Of a stretch of DNA of 64,000 nt, positions 44,073 to 52,992 are shown in pieces. Below the pieces are notes generated by a model. It did not search any database and was not told the origin of the DNA. It worked only from the letters and a program-made list of their open reading frames with translations. This DNA comes from Candidatus Kouleothrix ribensis (GTDB taxonomy: Bacteria; Chloroflexota; Chloroflexia; Chloroflexales; Roseiflexaceae). The stretch lies in NCBI GenBank assembly GCA_016722075.1, contig JADKGW010000001.1:1550001-1614000 (forward strand), written 5' to 3'. The translations under genes and the position numbers were made by a program. How positions within the stretch are numbered: position 1 is the first letter of the stretch; each line of letters opens with the position of its first letter.

Positions 44073-45335
44073 TCATTTCGCCCCTACGAAGCGGTATAGC
44101 CCATGGCTACCCAGGTCGGTCAGGTATAGCTCGCCGGCCTGATCCTCGCCGAAGGAGCTAATGCTGGCGTTGCTGGCGAGCAGCCGGCTCGACTGCCACG
44201 CGCCGGCAGCGTCGCGCCGCAGCGCCCAGATCGTGCCGCTACAGTAGTCGCCGTAGATGTATGCGCCGGCCAGCTGCGGCAGCGCCGCACCACGATACAC
44301 ATACCCGCCGGTCACCGAGCAGCCTTCGTCGTGAGTATATTCGGCCACCGGGTCGACCATGCCGTCGGCCGGGCATGTGTCACTGCCGAAGCAGTGCATG
44401 CCCTCGCGCGTGTTCCAGCCGTAGTTCAGGCCACCGCGCGCACCAGCCGGCTGCATGTCGATCTCCTCGTACTGGTTCTGGCCCACATCGGCGATATACA
44501 AATCGCCGGTGGCACGGTCGAACGAGAAGCGCCACGGGTTGCGCAGGCCGTAGGCCCACACCTCCGCGCGCGCGTCGCTACCATCGGGCCAGGGGTTGTC
44601 GGCCGGAATGGCATACGGCGCGCCGCGATCGACATCCAGTCGCAGGATCTTGCCCAGCAGTGTGGCGCGATTCTGGCCATTGCCCCATGGATCACCGGCA
44701 CTGCCGCCGTCGCCCAGCCCAACGTACAAATAGCCATCGGGGCCAAACGCCAGCATACCGCCATTATGGTTCGGCGCGGGGTCTTTCTGCGCGAACAGGA
44801 TCGTGGCACTGGCGGGATCGGCGGCGTCGGGCGCGCGCGACACCTGGTAGCGTGCCAGGGTGTTGTCGCCGTTCTGGGCAGTGTAGTACACAAAGAAGCG
44901 CCCATTCTCGCGGTAGCGCGGGTCGAACGCCAGCCCGAGCAGGCCTTGCTCGCTGCCGCTCGAATCGACCAGCGCCGTGATGTCGAGGAATGGCTGCGCG
45001 ACGCGCTGGCCGCCGCGCACGATCGCGATCGTGCCGCCCTGCTCGACCACAAACAGCCGCCCGCTGTCGTCGCCCGCGTGGGTGGCGAACACCGGCCGCT
45101 GCAGGTCGTCGGTCACCAGCTCAAGCGCCACGCCGGCCGCGCCAGGCGTTGGTGATCGTGCCGGTGATGCTTCAGCCGCCGGCTGAGCCGTGGCCGATGG
45201 CAGCACTTCAGCGGTTGGGGTTGGCGCGGCGGTGGCAGCCGGCGCGACCGGGGGCGGCGCCTCGGCCGTATCGGCGCCGCAGGCCACCAGCGCAATCAGC
45301 GCGGGCAGCACGAATGCAACGAAGATCGTACGCAC
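44073..45335 (-). CDS. PQQ-type sugar/aldose dehydrogenase lipoprotein
   Basis: A 420-aa secreted protein of the glucose/sorbosone dehydrogenase (GSDH) beta-propeller family. The lipobox is ALVAC, followed by a Pro/Ala/Thr linker (about 23-70). Propeller blocks include GLLGLAFDPRYRENGRFFV, YLYVGLGDGGSAGDPWGNGQ, the segment AEVWAYGLRNPWRFSFD, and DVGQNQYEEID; RNPWR is a hallmark of the family. It would oxidise sugars outside the cell with PQQ and pass electrons on. GTG 45335 is favoured because it gives a short lipoprotein signal. Confidence 0.8.
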   Translation of the reverse strand: MRTIFVAFVLPALIALVACGADTAEAPPPVAPAATAAPTPTAEVLPSATAQPAAEASPARSPTPGAAGVALELVTDDLQRPVFATHAGDDSGRLFVVEQGGTIAIVRGGQRVAQPFLDITALVDSSGSEQGLLGLAFDPRYRENGRFFVYYTAQNGDNTLARYQVSRAPDAADPASATILFAQKDPAPNHNGGMLAFGPDGYLYVGLGDGGSAGDPWGNGQNRATLLGKILRLDVDRGAPYAIPADNPWPDGSDARAEVWAYGLRNPWRFSFDRATGDLYIADVGQNQYEEIDMQPAGARGGLNYGWNTREGMHCFGSDTCPADGMVDPVAEYTHDEGCSVTGGYVYRGAALPQLAGAYIYGDYCSGTIWALRRDAAGAWQSSRLLASNASISSFGEDQAGELYLTDLGSHGLYRFVGAK

Positions 45336-45517
45336 GTTGATGCTCTTTCTACAAGGCAACGTCAAAGCGATCAGCTCGACATAATCACAATCTCTCGGCG
45401 GCAGTGGCGGCGCGATCACGCCTGCTGCCTGTATAATAGACGATCGGCGCGGCGCATGCGCACACTGCGATGCCGCCGGCCTGCGATCATGCCGTATTCA
45501 TGCAGCGAAAGCGACCT

Positions 45518-46594
45518 ATGCGCATCGCATTTATCGACTCGTGGCTCCAGACGATCGCCGAGGGCAGTGGCACAGCCGCCGGCATCGGCGGGCTACGCCA
45601 GGCCCTGATCGCGCAGGGCCACCAGGTATCGCGGCTGGCCCCACCCGGCGTGCGGCCGGCCAACCTGACGGCGCGGCGGCTGCTGTTCAACCTGTACCTG
45701 CCGGCGCTGCTACAGACAGTACGCTACGATCTGGTGATCGGTTTCGACATCGACGGCTGGCGCTACGCGCGCGCGCGCCGGGCCACGCCCTACCTGGCCA
45801 GCATCAAAGGCGTGATCGCCGAGGAGATGCAGCACGAGCGCGGCCAGGTGCGCGCGCTGTTCGAGCTGCTCGCGCGCCTGGAGGGCTATAACGCGCGCGG
45901 TGCCGACGCAGTGCTGACCACCAGCGACTACTGCCGGCGCGCGATCGAACGGCACTACCGCCTGCGGCCGGCCCAGGTGCGGCTGGTGCCCGAGGGCATC
46001 GACCTGGCGCGCTGGCGCATGCTGACGCAAACGGTGCCGCACACCGGCGACGGCGCGACCATCCTGTGCGTGGCGCGCCAGTACCCGCGCAAGCACGTGG
46101 CCGACCTGCTGCGCGCGCTGGTGATCGTGCGGCGGGCGCTGCCGCGAGCACACGCGATCATCGCCGGCGATGGCCCCGAGCACATGCCGCTGCGCGCGCT
46201 GGCGCAGGGGCTGGGCCTGGGCGCGGCCGTGCGCTTCACCGGCGCGCTGCCCGACGACCAGCTGGCGCGGTTGTACCGCCAGGCCGACCTGTTCTGCCTG
46301 CCGAGTGTGCAGGAAGGCTTTGGGATCGTGCTGCTCGAGGCCATGGCCTGCGGGCTGCCGGTGGTAGCCACCAGCGCTGCGGCGATCCCCGAGGTGGTGC
46401 CGCAGCGCCAGGCCGGCACGCTCGTGCCGCCGGGCGACCAGGCCGCGCTGGCGCAGGCGCTGATCGAGCTGCTGCAGCAGGCCGATCTACGCGCAGCCTA
46501 CGGCCAGTTCGGCCAGGCCCATGTTGCGCAGTTCGATTGGAATCAGGTCGCACAGCGCTTCCTCGCGCAGGTCGCGCCGTTCGTGGCTGGCTAG
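45518..46594 (+). CDS. GT4-family glycosyltransferase
   Basis: A 358-aa retaining GT-B glycosyltransferase. ILCVARQYPRKHVADLLRA and the nucleotide-binding EX7E region EGFGIVLLEAMACGLPVV are typical. The N-terminal domain carries GGLRQALIAQGHQV. It uses a nucleotide sugar; acceptor unknown. ATG 45518 is preferred; a weak -10 (TATAAT 45432-45437) lies upstream. It precedes an unrecognised gene and a terpene synthase, but a separate promoter follows it at 46710, so the three may be only partly co-transcribed. Confidence 0.85.
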   Translation: MRIAFIDSWLQTIAEGSGTAAGIGGLRQALIAQGHQVSRLAPPGVRPANLTARRLLFNLYLPALLQTVRYDLVIGFDIDGWRYARARRATPYLASIKGVIAEEMQHERGQVRALFELLARLEGYNARGADAVLTTSDYCRRAIERHYRLRPAQVRLVPEGIDLARWRMLTQTVPHTGDGATILCVARQYPRKHVADLLRALVIVRRALPRAHAIIAGDGPEHMPLRALAQGLGLGAAVRFTGALPDDQLARLYRQADLFCLPSVQEGFGIVLLEAMACGLPVVATSAAAIPEVVPQRQAGTLVPPGDQAALAQALIELLQQADLRAAYGQFGQAHVAQFDWNQVAQRFLAQVAPFVAG

Positions 46595-46601
46595 TACAGG
46601 G

Positions 46602-46685
46602 CTGGCGGGTTGCAGGTTGGCAGGTTGGCGGGTTGCGGGTTGGCAGGTTGCAGGGTGCAGGGTGCAGGGTGCATCCTGCACCCGC
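46602..46685. repeat. GGTTGCAGG/GGTTGGCAG tandem repeats with a hairpin
   Basis: Irregular tandem copies of units such as GGTTGCAGG and GGTTGGCAG, ending in GCAGGGT copies, then a GGGTGCA (46667-46673)/TGCACCC (46677-46683) hairpin with loop TCC. Lies between the glycosyltransferase and the promoter of the next gene. Similar short repeats occur at 41878-41908, 58818-58872 and 62874-63014. Confidence 0.6.
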
Positions 46686-46709
46686 GCGGCGCGCGGCGTG
46701 TGGCGTTCG

Positions 46710-46718
46710 TGGTATACT
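46710..46718 (+). promoter_or_regulatory. Extended -10 promoter of the unknown-terpene-synthase pair
   Basis: TGGTATACT, identical to the cobalamin-operon box at 17868-17876, without a recognisable -35. The ATG at 46783 lies 65 bp downstream with GAGGAA at 46774-46779. Confidence 0.5.
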
Positions 46719-46782
46719 GGCGCGCAACACAACCCACCACAACATCGCCCCACCATACCTGCATCACTGCGACGAGGAACCC

Positions 46783-47760
46783 ATGCTCGAGCGCTTGTTT
46801 CGCGCCGGCAAGCAGCTGCTTGACTCGCCGCCGGCGCCGGCTGCCGCCCAGCCCTATGCCGGCGCGCCGCTGCGCCCGCGCGTGCTACAGATCATCCATA
46901 ACCCGCCGATAGCGAGCGAGGGCGGCCGGCGGCTCAACACGATCTTCGGCTGGAACGACCCCGACCAACTCGCGCGCCAGTATATCGACGACCTGGCTGC
47001 GTGCAGCTACGGCTACCTCCAGTATCAGATCGTCGAGCGGATCGAGGCCGACTGGTTTCCGGCCAAGCTCGACGGCTTTCGCTACACCGGCGATGGCTAC
47101 GTGCGCGCATGGCGTGCGCGGCGCATGCACGAACCCGATCGAATCGACTACCAGGCCCAGCTGCGCACGTTCGACCTGATTGCGCGCCATGAGCGCGGCG
47201 AGTTCGACGAAGTCTGGTTCTTCGCCTTCCCTCACTCGGGCGACTACGAGTCGACCATGGTTGGGCGCGGCGCGTTCTGGTGCAACTCCGAGCCGGTGCC
47301 GAACACCGCGCACTGCCGCAGGCGCTTCGTGATCATGGGCTTCAATTACGAGCGCGGGGTCGATTGTATGCTCGAAAACTTCGGCCACCGCACCGAGTCG
47401 ATCATGCGCCGCGTGTTCGAGCGCCACCCGCCTGGCCAGAATCTCTGGGATCTATTCATACGCTACGACCAGGTCGCGCCGGGCGGCGCGCACTGCGGCA
47501 ATGTGCATTTCGCGCCCAGCAGCGCGCGCGATTACGATTGGGGCAACCACCGGCCGGTGCATAGCTTCTGCGACAACTGGTACCGCTTCCCCGATCTTTC
47601 TGGCCCCGGCCGTACCGTCGACTGCAGCGAGTGGGGCGGCGGCGACATGCGCGCGCATCACCTCTGGTGGCTCAAGCACCTGCCGCATGTGCCCGGCAGC
47701 ACCTTCGGCGTCGACAATAACTGGTGGCAGTACATCGTCGATCCGAACACGGTTCGCTAA
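46783..47760 (+). CDS. Conserved-looking protein of unknown function
   Basis: A 325-aa protein without signal peptide or clear TM helix. I do not recognise the family. It is rich in Trp, His and Cys, with blocks FAFPHSGDYESTMVGRGAFW, FNYERGVDCMLENFGHR, GNVHFAPSSARDYDWGN and MRAHHLWWLKHLPH. The clustered His/Cys/Asp residues suggest a metal-binding or hydrolytic centre, but this is inference. The stop is followed 4 bp later by the terpene synthase ATG, so the two are likely coupled. It might tailor or transfer the terpene product. Confidence 0.6.
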   Translation: MLERLFRAGKQLLDSPPAPAAAQPYAGAPLRPRVLQIIHNPPIASEGGRRLNTIFGWNDPDQLARQYIDDLAACSYGYLQYQIVERIEADWFPAKLDGFRYTGDGYVRAWRARRMHEPDRIDYQAQLRTFDLIARHERGEFDEVWFFAFPHSGDYESTMVGRGAFWCNSEPVPNTAHCRRRFVIMGFNYERGVDCMLENFGHRTESIMRRVFERHPPGQNLWDLFIRYDQVAPGGAHCGNVHFAPSSARDYDWGNHRPVHSFCDNWYRFPDLSGPGRTVDCSEWGGGDMRAHHLWWLKHLPHVPGSTFGVDNNWWQYIVDPNTVR

Positions 47761-47764
47761 TGCC

Positions 47765-48607
47765 ATGACCGTACGAGAGCTTGGCCCCGAGCTCGACGCG
47801 CTGGTCGCGCAGCTGGCGCCGCTGATTGCGCGCTTCCCCAGCTTGCGCGGCGAGCGCCTGCCCGGCATTGCGCTGATCGTGCAGGCGCGCACGCCCGAGT
47901 GGCGCACGACCGATCCGCAGCTGCTGGCCGCGCGCTACCTGATCTGGATCTTCGGCGTCGACGATCTCAGCGACGACCGCACGCTGCGCCTGCCGGCGCT
48001 GCTGGCTCACCACGCCGGCTACCGCGCGGTCGCACGCGGGGCCGCGCCAACCGACGCGCTCGGCATGCTGCTGGCCGAGCTGCTGGCCGGCTTGCAGGCG
48101 CTGCCGCTATGGCCGGCGCTGGCCGACACCTGGCTGCGCTCGTTCGACGAGCTGCTGGCCGGCATGGCTGCCGAACGCCGCCCCGAGCCGCCTGCGTCGC
48201 TTGAGGCCTACATGGCCTACGCACACCTGAGCATCGGCGCGATGCAGGACGCGTGGACGGTGCTGCTGACGCTAGGCGATACCTCGGCGCTGAGCCAGCT
48301 GGCCGCGATTGGCGCCGCGCTGCAGGCCGAGGCGCGTGTGATCCGCCTGGCCAACGATCTGAACAGCGCCGAGAAAGAGCGCGCCGAAGGCAAGCACAAC
48401 GCGCTGACGCTGCTGGCTGCCCAGGGCCACGCCCGCGCCCACGTCGAAGCCGAGCTTACGCGGGCGCTCGACGCGTACCGCCAGGCCCGCGCGCAGGTGC
48501 GCACCGCCACCGGGCGCTTCGAGCAGGCGATCGATGCTACTGTCGAGACGACCCTGGCGTTCTACCGGCGCTTCACCTTTCACGAGTTCAACCATCGCCG
48601 CAGCTAA
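47765..48607 (+). CDS. Class I terpene synthase-like protein
   Basis: A 280-aa all-helical protein with both class I terpene synthase metal motifs: an Asp-rich DDLSDD at 66-71 (DDxxD form) and N197-D198-x-x-S201-x-x-x-E205 in the exact NDxxSxxxE (NSE) form. Spacing between the motifs (about 130 residues) fits the fold. It should ionise a linear isoprenyl diphosphate using Mg2+ and may cyclise it; the product is not predictable. It is slightly shorter than typical bacterial enzymes (about 300-340 aa). The start 47765 lies 4 bp after the previous gene's stop. Confidence 0.78.
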   Translation: MTVRELGPELDALVAQLAPLIARFPSLRGERLPGIALIVQARTPEWRTTDPQLLAARYLIWIFGVDDLSDDRTLRLPALLAHHAGYRAVARGAAPTDALGMLLAELLAGLQALPLWPALADTWLRSFDELLAGMAAERRPEPPASLEAYMAYAHLSIGAMQDAWTVLLTLGDTSALSQLAAIGAALQAEARVIRLANDLNSAEKERAEGKHNALTLLAAQGHARAHVEAELTRALDAYRQARAQVRTATGRFEQAIDATVETTLAFYRRFTFHEFNHRRS

Positions 48608-48640
48608 ACCCTGCCCGGCCCTGGGCCACGCCGCACGGCC

Positions 48641-48670
48641 TTGCGCTGTGCCCGGCCGATGTGGTAGGAT
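48641..48670 (+). promoter_or_regulatory. Promoter upstream of the DUF58 gene
   Basis: TTGCGC (48641-48646), 18-bp spacer, TAGGAT (48665-48670), 121 bp before the ATG at 48791. Weak -35 and -10 matches. Confidence 0.4.
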
Positions 48671-48790
48671 ACACGCTGCTACGCCCCACGCCGGCGACCC
48701 ACCGACATGAGCGTGTGGGATGCCTGGCGCATATAAGCCGGCGCTCGCGCGGCGCGGCCGCCGAAAACACCAGCCTGATAAGGAAACGCT

Positions 48791-50056
48791 ATGGCGCGCC
48801 CACTCGGCATACTGGCGCTGTCGGGCCTGAGCTTTCTGGCCGCGCAAGGCACCGGCATCCGGCTGTTCTTTCACCTGTTCTACCTGCTGCTGGCGCTGCT
48901 GGCATTGTCGTACCTCTGGGCCTGGCTGAACCTGCGCGGCCTGCAGGTGACGCGCGAGACATTCACGCACCGCACCCAGGTGGGCGAGCAGGCCCGCGAG
49001 CGCCTGACCATCCGCAACCTCTGGCCGTTCCCAAAGCTGTGGATCGAGCTACAAGATCACTCGACCATGCCGCAGCACGGCAGCGGCTTCGTCACCTACC
49101 TGCCGGCCCACGACCGGCGGCGCTGGGTGTCGCGCACGCCATGCACCATGCGCGGCAAGTTTACGCTCGGCCCGGCCTCGTTGATCAGCGGTGACCCATT
49201 TGGCATCTTCCGGCTCGAGCGCAAGGTCGAGGGTTCCGGCGAGGTGCTGGTGTACCCGCAGACGACGGCGCTGCCGGGGTTTGTGCTGCCGAGCGCCGAG
49301 CTGCCCGGCGGGCAGGACGTGAAGAGCCGCACCTACAACGTCACGCCGAATGTCTCGACCATCCGCGACTACCAGCCGGGCGATAGCTTCAACCGGATTC
49401 ACTGGCGCAGCACGGCCCGCACCGGCCAGCTGATGGTCAAAGAGTTCGAGCTCGACCCGACCGCCGAGGTGTACCTTGTGCTCGATATGCAGGAGCGCAT
49501 TCAGCAGCAGCTGGTAGCCGAGGCGGCCGAGCAGCGCGACCAGGCGCGCGTGCGCGATCTGCGGCTGGCCGAGTCGACCGAGGAGTATGGCGTGCTGGCG
49601 GCCGCCTCGATCGCGCGGCACCTGCTCGAGCAGAACCGTACGATCGGCCTGGTGTCGTGGGGCCAGCATCGCGAGGTGATCCCGGCCGAACGCGAGTCGC
49701 GCCAGCTGTTCAAGCTGCTCGAGGCACTGTCGGTGCTGCGGGCGCACGGCGCGCAACCGCTGGCCGAGGTGCTGGCGGCCGAGAGCGTGCGCTTTAGCCG
49801 CAACTGCACGCTGGTCATCGTCACCTGCTCGCTCGATGAGCGCTGGGTCGCCAGCTTGCAGCAGCTGGTCTATCGCGGCGTGCGCGCGGTGGTGGTGCTG
49901 ATCGACCCGCAGTCGTTTGGCGGCTGGCGCACCACTTTTACCATCCAGGCGCGCCTGGCCGAGCTGCGCGTGCCCACATACGTGTTTAAGCAGGGCCAGT
50001 CGCTGGCCGATGCGCTCCTACACCCGGTGGCGGTCGGCCCGGCTGTGCGCGCCTAG
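48791..50056 (+). CDS. DUF58 domain protein
   Basis: A 421-aa protein with two N-terminal TM helices (about 8-45) and a DUF58 region marked by IRDYQPGDSFNRIHWRSTAR and LMVKEFE. DUF58 proteins have a von Willebrand factor A-like fold and usually sit with MoxR ATPases and transglutaminase-like proteins; none is adjacent here. Function is not established. AAGGAA precedes the ATG. Confidence 0.85.
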   Translation: MARPLGILALSGLSFLAAQGTGIRLFFHLFYLLLALLALSYLWAWLNLRGLQVTRETFTHRTQVGEQARERLTIRNLWPFPKLWIELQDHSTMPQHGSGFVTYLPAHDRRRWVSRTPCTMRGKFTLGPASLISGDPFGIFRLERKVEGSGEVLVYPQTTALPGFVLPSAELPGGQDVKSRTYNVTPNVSTIRDYQPGDSFNRIHWRSTARTGQLMVKEFELDPTAEVYLVLDMQERIQQQLVAEAAEQRDQARVRDLRLAESTEEYGVLAAASIARHLLEQNRTIGLVSWGQHREVIPAERESRQLFKLLEALSVLRAHGAQPLAEVLAAESVRFSRNCTLVIVTCSLDERWVASLQQLVYRGVRAVVVLIDPQSFGGWRTTFTIQARLAELRVPTYVFKQGQSLADALLHPVAVGPAVRA

Positions 50057-50126
50057 CGCCGTTCGGCTGGGCGGCAGCACGCGGCGGGCCGACGCGTGGC
50101 AGCTCGATCAGCTGGCCTGGCTGCGT

Positions 50127-51356
50127 CTAGGCGCCGAGCGCCTGGGCCGCAGCATGCACCGCCAGGTACGCGCCCGCCTGCGAGAACTCGGTCGAGGGGG
50201 TTGGCGACCACGGAAAGTTTGCGGCCCACTGCTGCACCTGCGCCAGCGGCGGGCTGGCCAGCAGCGTAGCGGCCATCGCGCTCGCGTCGGGGTCGCTCGG
50301 GGCCAGCTGCTGCATCAGGCGCAGCGTTTCGAGCATATGGCGGATCAGCACCTCGCGGCCGGTGTTATAGTCCGGCGTGTCGCTGTCGCCGCCGGGGAAA
50401 TTTTCCCAGTTGATCGGCTGGTAGCCGTTCGGCTCCATTGGCAAGTTGAGAACCAGATCGCGCATATACGCCACCAGCAGCGCGCGGCCGAACGGCGAGC
50501 CGGGCCACGACCACAGCTCGGCCATAACCCCAAGCCAGATGCCCTGGTCGCCCGACCAAAAGCCGTTGGGGCTGAAATTGGGCATGGCCGGCACGCGCTC
50601 GCGGATCAGGCCATCGCCCTGCGCCAGCACATCGCCAAGGTAGCGCTGGTACGAAGGGTCAGGATTATTCGGGTTGTAGCGGTCGATCCACTGCTTGAAC
50701 CACTGCATGCCCAGGCCGGCTCGGCGCTGCCAATCGTAGGCATTGGCCGGCTCTAGCCGGGCCATATACATGCACAGCAGCAGGTAGTTGCCGTTGGTCA
50801 CAGTGTTCTGAATTGCCGCCAGGGTCACATTCCAGCCCTTTCTAATCACCTCTTCGAGCATGGTGAAGTTCGCGTTCCACAGGCCGGGGAATTCCTCGGC
50901 CGGCGTGGGAATATTGATCAGCGGCGCGCGCGTGCTCCATTCTTTCCGCTGCTCCGCGCTGGCAAGGCGCCAGGTATTCGCGCCGCGGGCGTTCAGGTTG
51001 GCACACTCGCGCGCTAGTTCGGTCAGATTCGCGACGTTGACCTTGCCTTTAAGCGCGCCTGCGCCATACAGCGCCAGCCGGGCGAAGGCGATACCCCACC
51101 AGCCATAATCGTCGAACCAGATGCCGGCCGCGTCGATCGGGTTGATCTTGGCGCGGTAGTTCGTGGTGGCCTGCTCGACAATCGACTGGCAGATCGCGGT
51201 GACATTGGGGTCGGCGGCATTGAGCATCCAGTAGTTGGCCACGCTGGCCAGCACCTCGCCCTGGATCCACCAGCTCATCGAGCTGAGCGGCGTGGTGCCA
51301 TTCAACGAGTCGCGGATGGCGCTGAGCGCCTGGGTGGTGGGTTGGGTCTCGGTCAT
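50127..51356 (-). CDS. Predicted (alpha/alpha)6-barrel protein, GH76-like
   Basis: A 409-aa protein without an obvious signal peptide. The blocks GIWFDDYGWWGIAFARLALY and WSGDQGIWLGVMAELWSW recall the double-Asp catalytic region of GH76 alpha-1,6-mannanases and other (alpha/alpha)6 enzymes, and repeated helices fit that fold. Catalytic identity cannot be confirmed by eye. The start at 51356 has GGAGG upstream. A perfect inverted repeat lies 83 bp upstream (51439-51460). Confidence 0.5.
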   Translation of the reverse strand: MTETQPTTQALSAIRDSLNGTTPLSSMSWWIQGEVLASVANYWMLNAADPNVTAICQSIVEQATTNYRAKINPIDAAGIWFDDYGWWGIAFARLALYGAGALKGKVNVANLTELARECANLNARGANTWRLASAEQRKEWSTRAPLINIPTPAEEFPGLWNANFTMLEEVIRKGWNVTLAAIQNTVTNGNYLLLCMYMARLEPANAYDWQRRAGLGMQWFKQWIDRYNPNNPDPSYQRYLGDVLAQGDGLIRERVPAMPNFSPNGFWSGDQGIWLGVMAELWSWPGSPFGRALLVAYMRDLVLNLPMEPNGYQPINWENFPGGDSDTPDYNTGREVLIRHMLETLRLMQQLAPSDPDASAMAATLLASPPLAQVQQWAANFPWSPTPSTEFSQAGAYLAVHAAAQALGA

Positions 51357-51438
51357 TGGAGTGCCTCCCGATAGTATGCTGGCGGTTGAGTGTTCTGCCA
51401 GCACTATAGCGCACTCCCGTGTACAGCGGATCGTGGAA

Positions 51439-51460
51439 ATTACGTACTTCGTTACGTAAT
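51439..51460. promoter_or_regulatory. Operator-like palindrome between the GH76-like and DUF190-CBS genes
   Basis: ATTACGTA (51439-51446)/TACGTAAT (51453-51460), perfect 8-bp arms around a 6-bp spacer, flanked by direct TCGTGGA at 51431-51437 and 51460-51466. It sits in the leader of the GH76-like gene, and is AT-rich compared with its surroundings. Confidence 0.5.
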
Positions 51461-51469
51461 CGTGGACAC

Positions 51470-52729
51470 CTACCCCGCCGCCTGCGCAAGCCCGCGCACG
51501 ATCGCGCGCCGCGATACCACCCCGGCCAGGCGGCCGTCGTCCTCGAGCACCAGCAAGCGCTCGTAGCCGCCCTCGAGCATGAGCCGGATGGCTTCGTCTT
51601 GCGGCGCCGGCGCGCCAATCGTTGGTGTATCGCGATCGGCCAGTGCGCCGGCAGCCCCGGCGTGGTCGCTCTCGGGCGGCAGGGCCGGCGGCGCTGCCGG
51701 CGTACGCAGCACAGCGAGCCAGGCCGTGCGGGCCGGCTCGGCCAGCCGCTGGGCCAGCCGCATGTCGCTGATCGTGCCGATCGGCCGGCCATCCTCGAGC
51801 ACCACCACAAAACGCTCGGGCGCGGCCAGCAGCTGCGGGATCACGGCCTCGAGCGGCGCGGCTGCGGCGATGCTAGGCACCGAGCGCTGCATCACCAGGC
51901 TTACCGGCGTGGGCGGCTCGGCGTCGCGCACGGGGCCTGCGGTAGAGGTGGGCGCGCGCTGGGCCGCGCGCAGCGCCTGCTCGCCGCCGAACAGCCCCAC
52001 CAGCTGGCCGCTGCGGTCGAGCACCGGTAGCGCATCAATGCCCCATTCGATCATCGGGCCGAGCGCCTGCGCGATCGAGGACTCGACATACGCTGTGCGT
52101 GGATCGACGATCATGATCTCGCCGGCCGGGCGTGCGGGCAGCTGCTCGAGCACGGCCTGCTGCTCGGCCGCGCTGAGCGCCGGGAACAGCCGCAGCGGCA
52201 GCGATAGCCCGGCCCGCAGCGGCAGGTCGTCGGCGCTCAGCATGCCCAGGATGCCGCCACGCTCGTCGAGGATCGGCAGCCACGGCTGGTCGCGCGCGAG
52301 CATCAGCTCGGCGGCCGCGCGCACCGTCAGATCCGGCCGGGCCGTCGCCGGCGCGCGCAGCATCACCTGGCCGACCGTGCGATCACCAAATGGCCCGCCC
52401 GAGCGCAGCACCGCGCGGTACACGCGCAGATCCTCGATCGTGATCAGCGCCGCGCTCAGCAGCTCGTCGAGCAGCGGCAGGATGCGCCCAACCCGCTCGG
52501 CGCGGTCGACCCACTCGATCACGATCGGCGCGGCCGTGAACTCGCCCAGTGTCGCTGCATGCAGCTGCAGCCCGGCGCCGAAGCCGGCCACCCCGCGCAG
52601 CGCCGTCGCGCCGGTGGCGCCTTCGCGGCGCAGGCGCTCGAGCGTGGCTAGGTACAGCGGCTGGCCGGCGGTGCTGTCGCGCTCGTTCAGGTAGATTCGC
52701 ACGCGCTTGATATTCTCGGTATTTGACAT
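51470..52729 (-). CDS. DUF190 (PII-like) protein with CBS domains
   Basis: A 419-aa cytoplasmic protein. Residues about 8-108 are DUF190, a PII-like ferredoxin fold (VRIYLNERDSTAGQPLY to ALITIEDLRVYR). After it come CBS-type repeats, roughly four, in two pairs: VGQVMLRAPATARPDLTVRAA, then AGEIMIVDPRTAYVESSIAQ, SLVMQRSVPSIAAAAPLEAV and TIGAPAPQDEAIRLMLEGGY. CBS pairs bind adenine nucleotides, so this may be an energy or nucleotide sensor. The partner is unknown. Divergent from cphA. Confidence 0.8.
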   Translation of the reverse strand: MSNTENIKRVRIYLNERDSTAGQPLYLATLERLRREGATGATALRGVAGFGAGLQLHAATLGEFTAAPIVIEWVDRAERVGRILPLLDELLSAALITIEDLRVYRAVLRSGGPFGDRTVGQVMLRAPATARPDLTVRAAAELMLARDQPWLPILDERGGILGMLSADDLPLRAGLSLPLRLFPALSAAEQQAVLEQLPARPAGEIMIVDPRTAYVESSIAQALGPMIEWGIDALPVLDRSGQLVGLFGGEQALRAAQRAPTSTAGPVRDAEPPTPVSLVMQRSVPSIAAAAPLEAVIPQLLAAPERFVVVLEDGRPIGTISDMRLAQRLAEPARTAWLAVLRTPAAPPALPPESDHAGAAGALADRDTPTIGAPAPQDEAIRLMLEGGYERLLVLEDDGRLAGVVSRRAIVRGLAQAAG

Positions 52730-52953
52730 ACTATTCTTATCGACTACAAACGTGATGCAGTGGCCTGTACTATCAAGCCAACGTGATATCACCCACTATA
52801 GACGTACCGCTCTGCCGCAGGCAGAAATCTCGTTCGCATACGCCGCGCCAATCGGCTAACTGCCCGCATTATAGCATGGCGCCCCCGCGCGCCCCAATGG
52901 GCCGTTGCGCCTGTACTGCGGCGGTACCCGGTGGGATGACACCGGCCATGTTA

Positions 52954-52962
52954 TGGTACAAT
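52954..52962 (+). promoter_or_regulatory. Extended -10 promoter of cphA
   Basis: TGGTACAAT, no good -35. Predicted start about 52969, followed by AAGGAG at 52981-52986 and ATG at 52993. Confidence 0.5.
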
Positions 52963-52992
52963 CGCCGCCAGAGCATCCCGAAGGAGAAGTAT

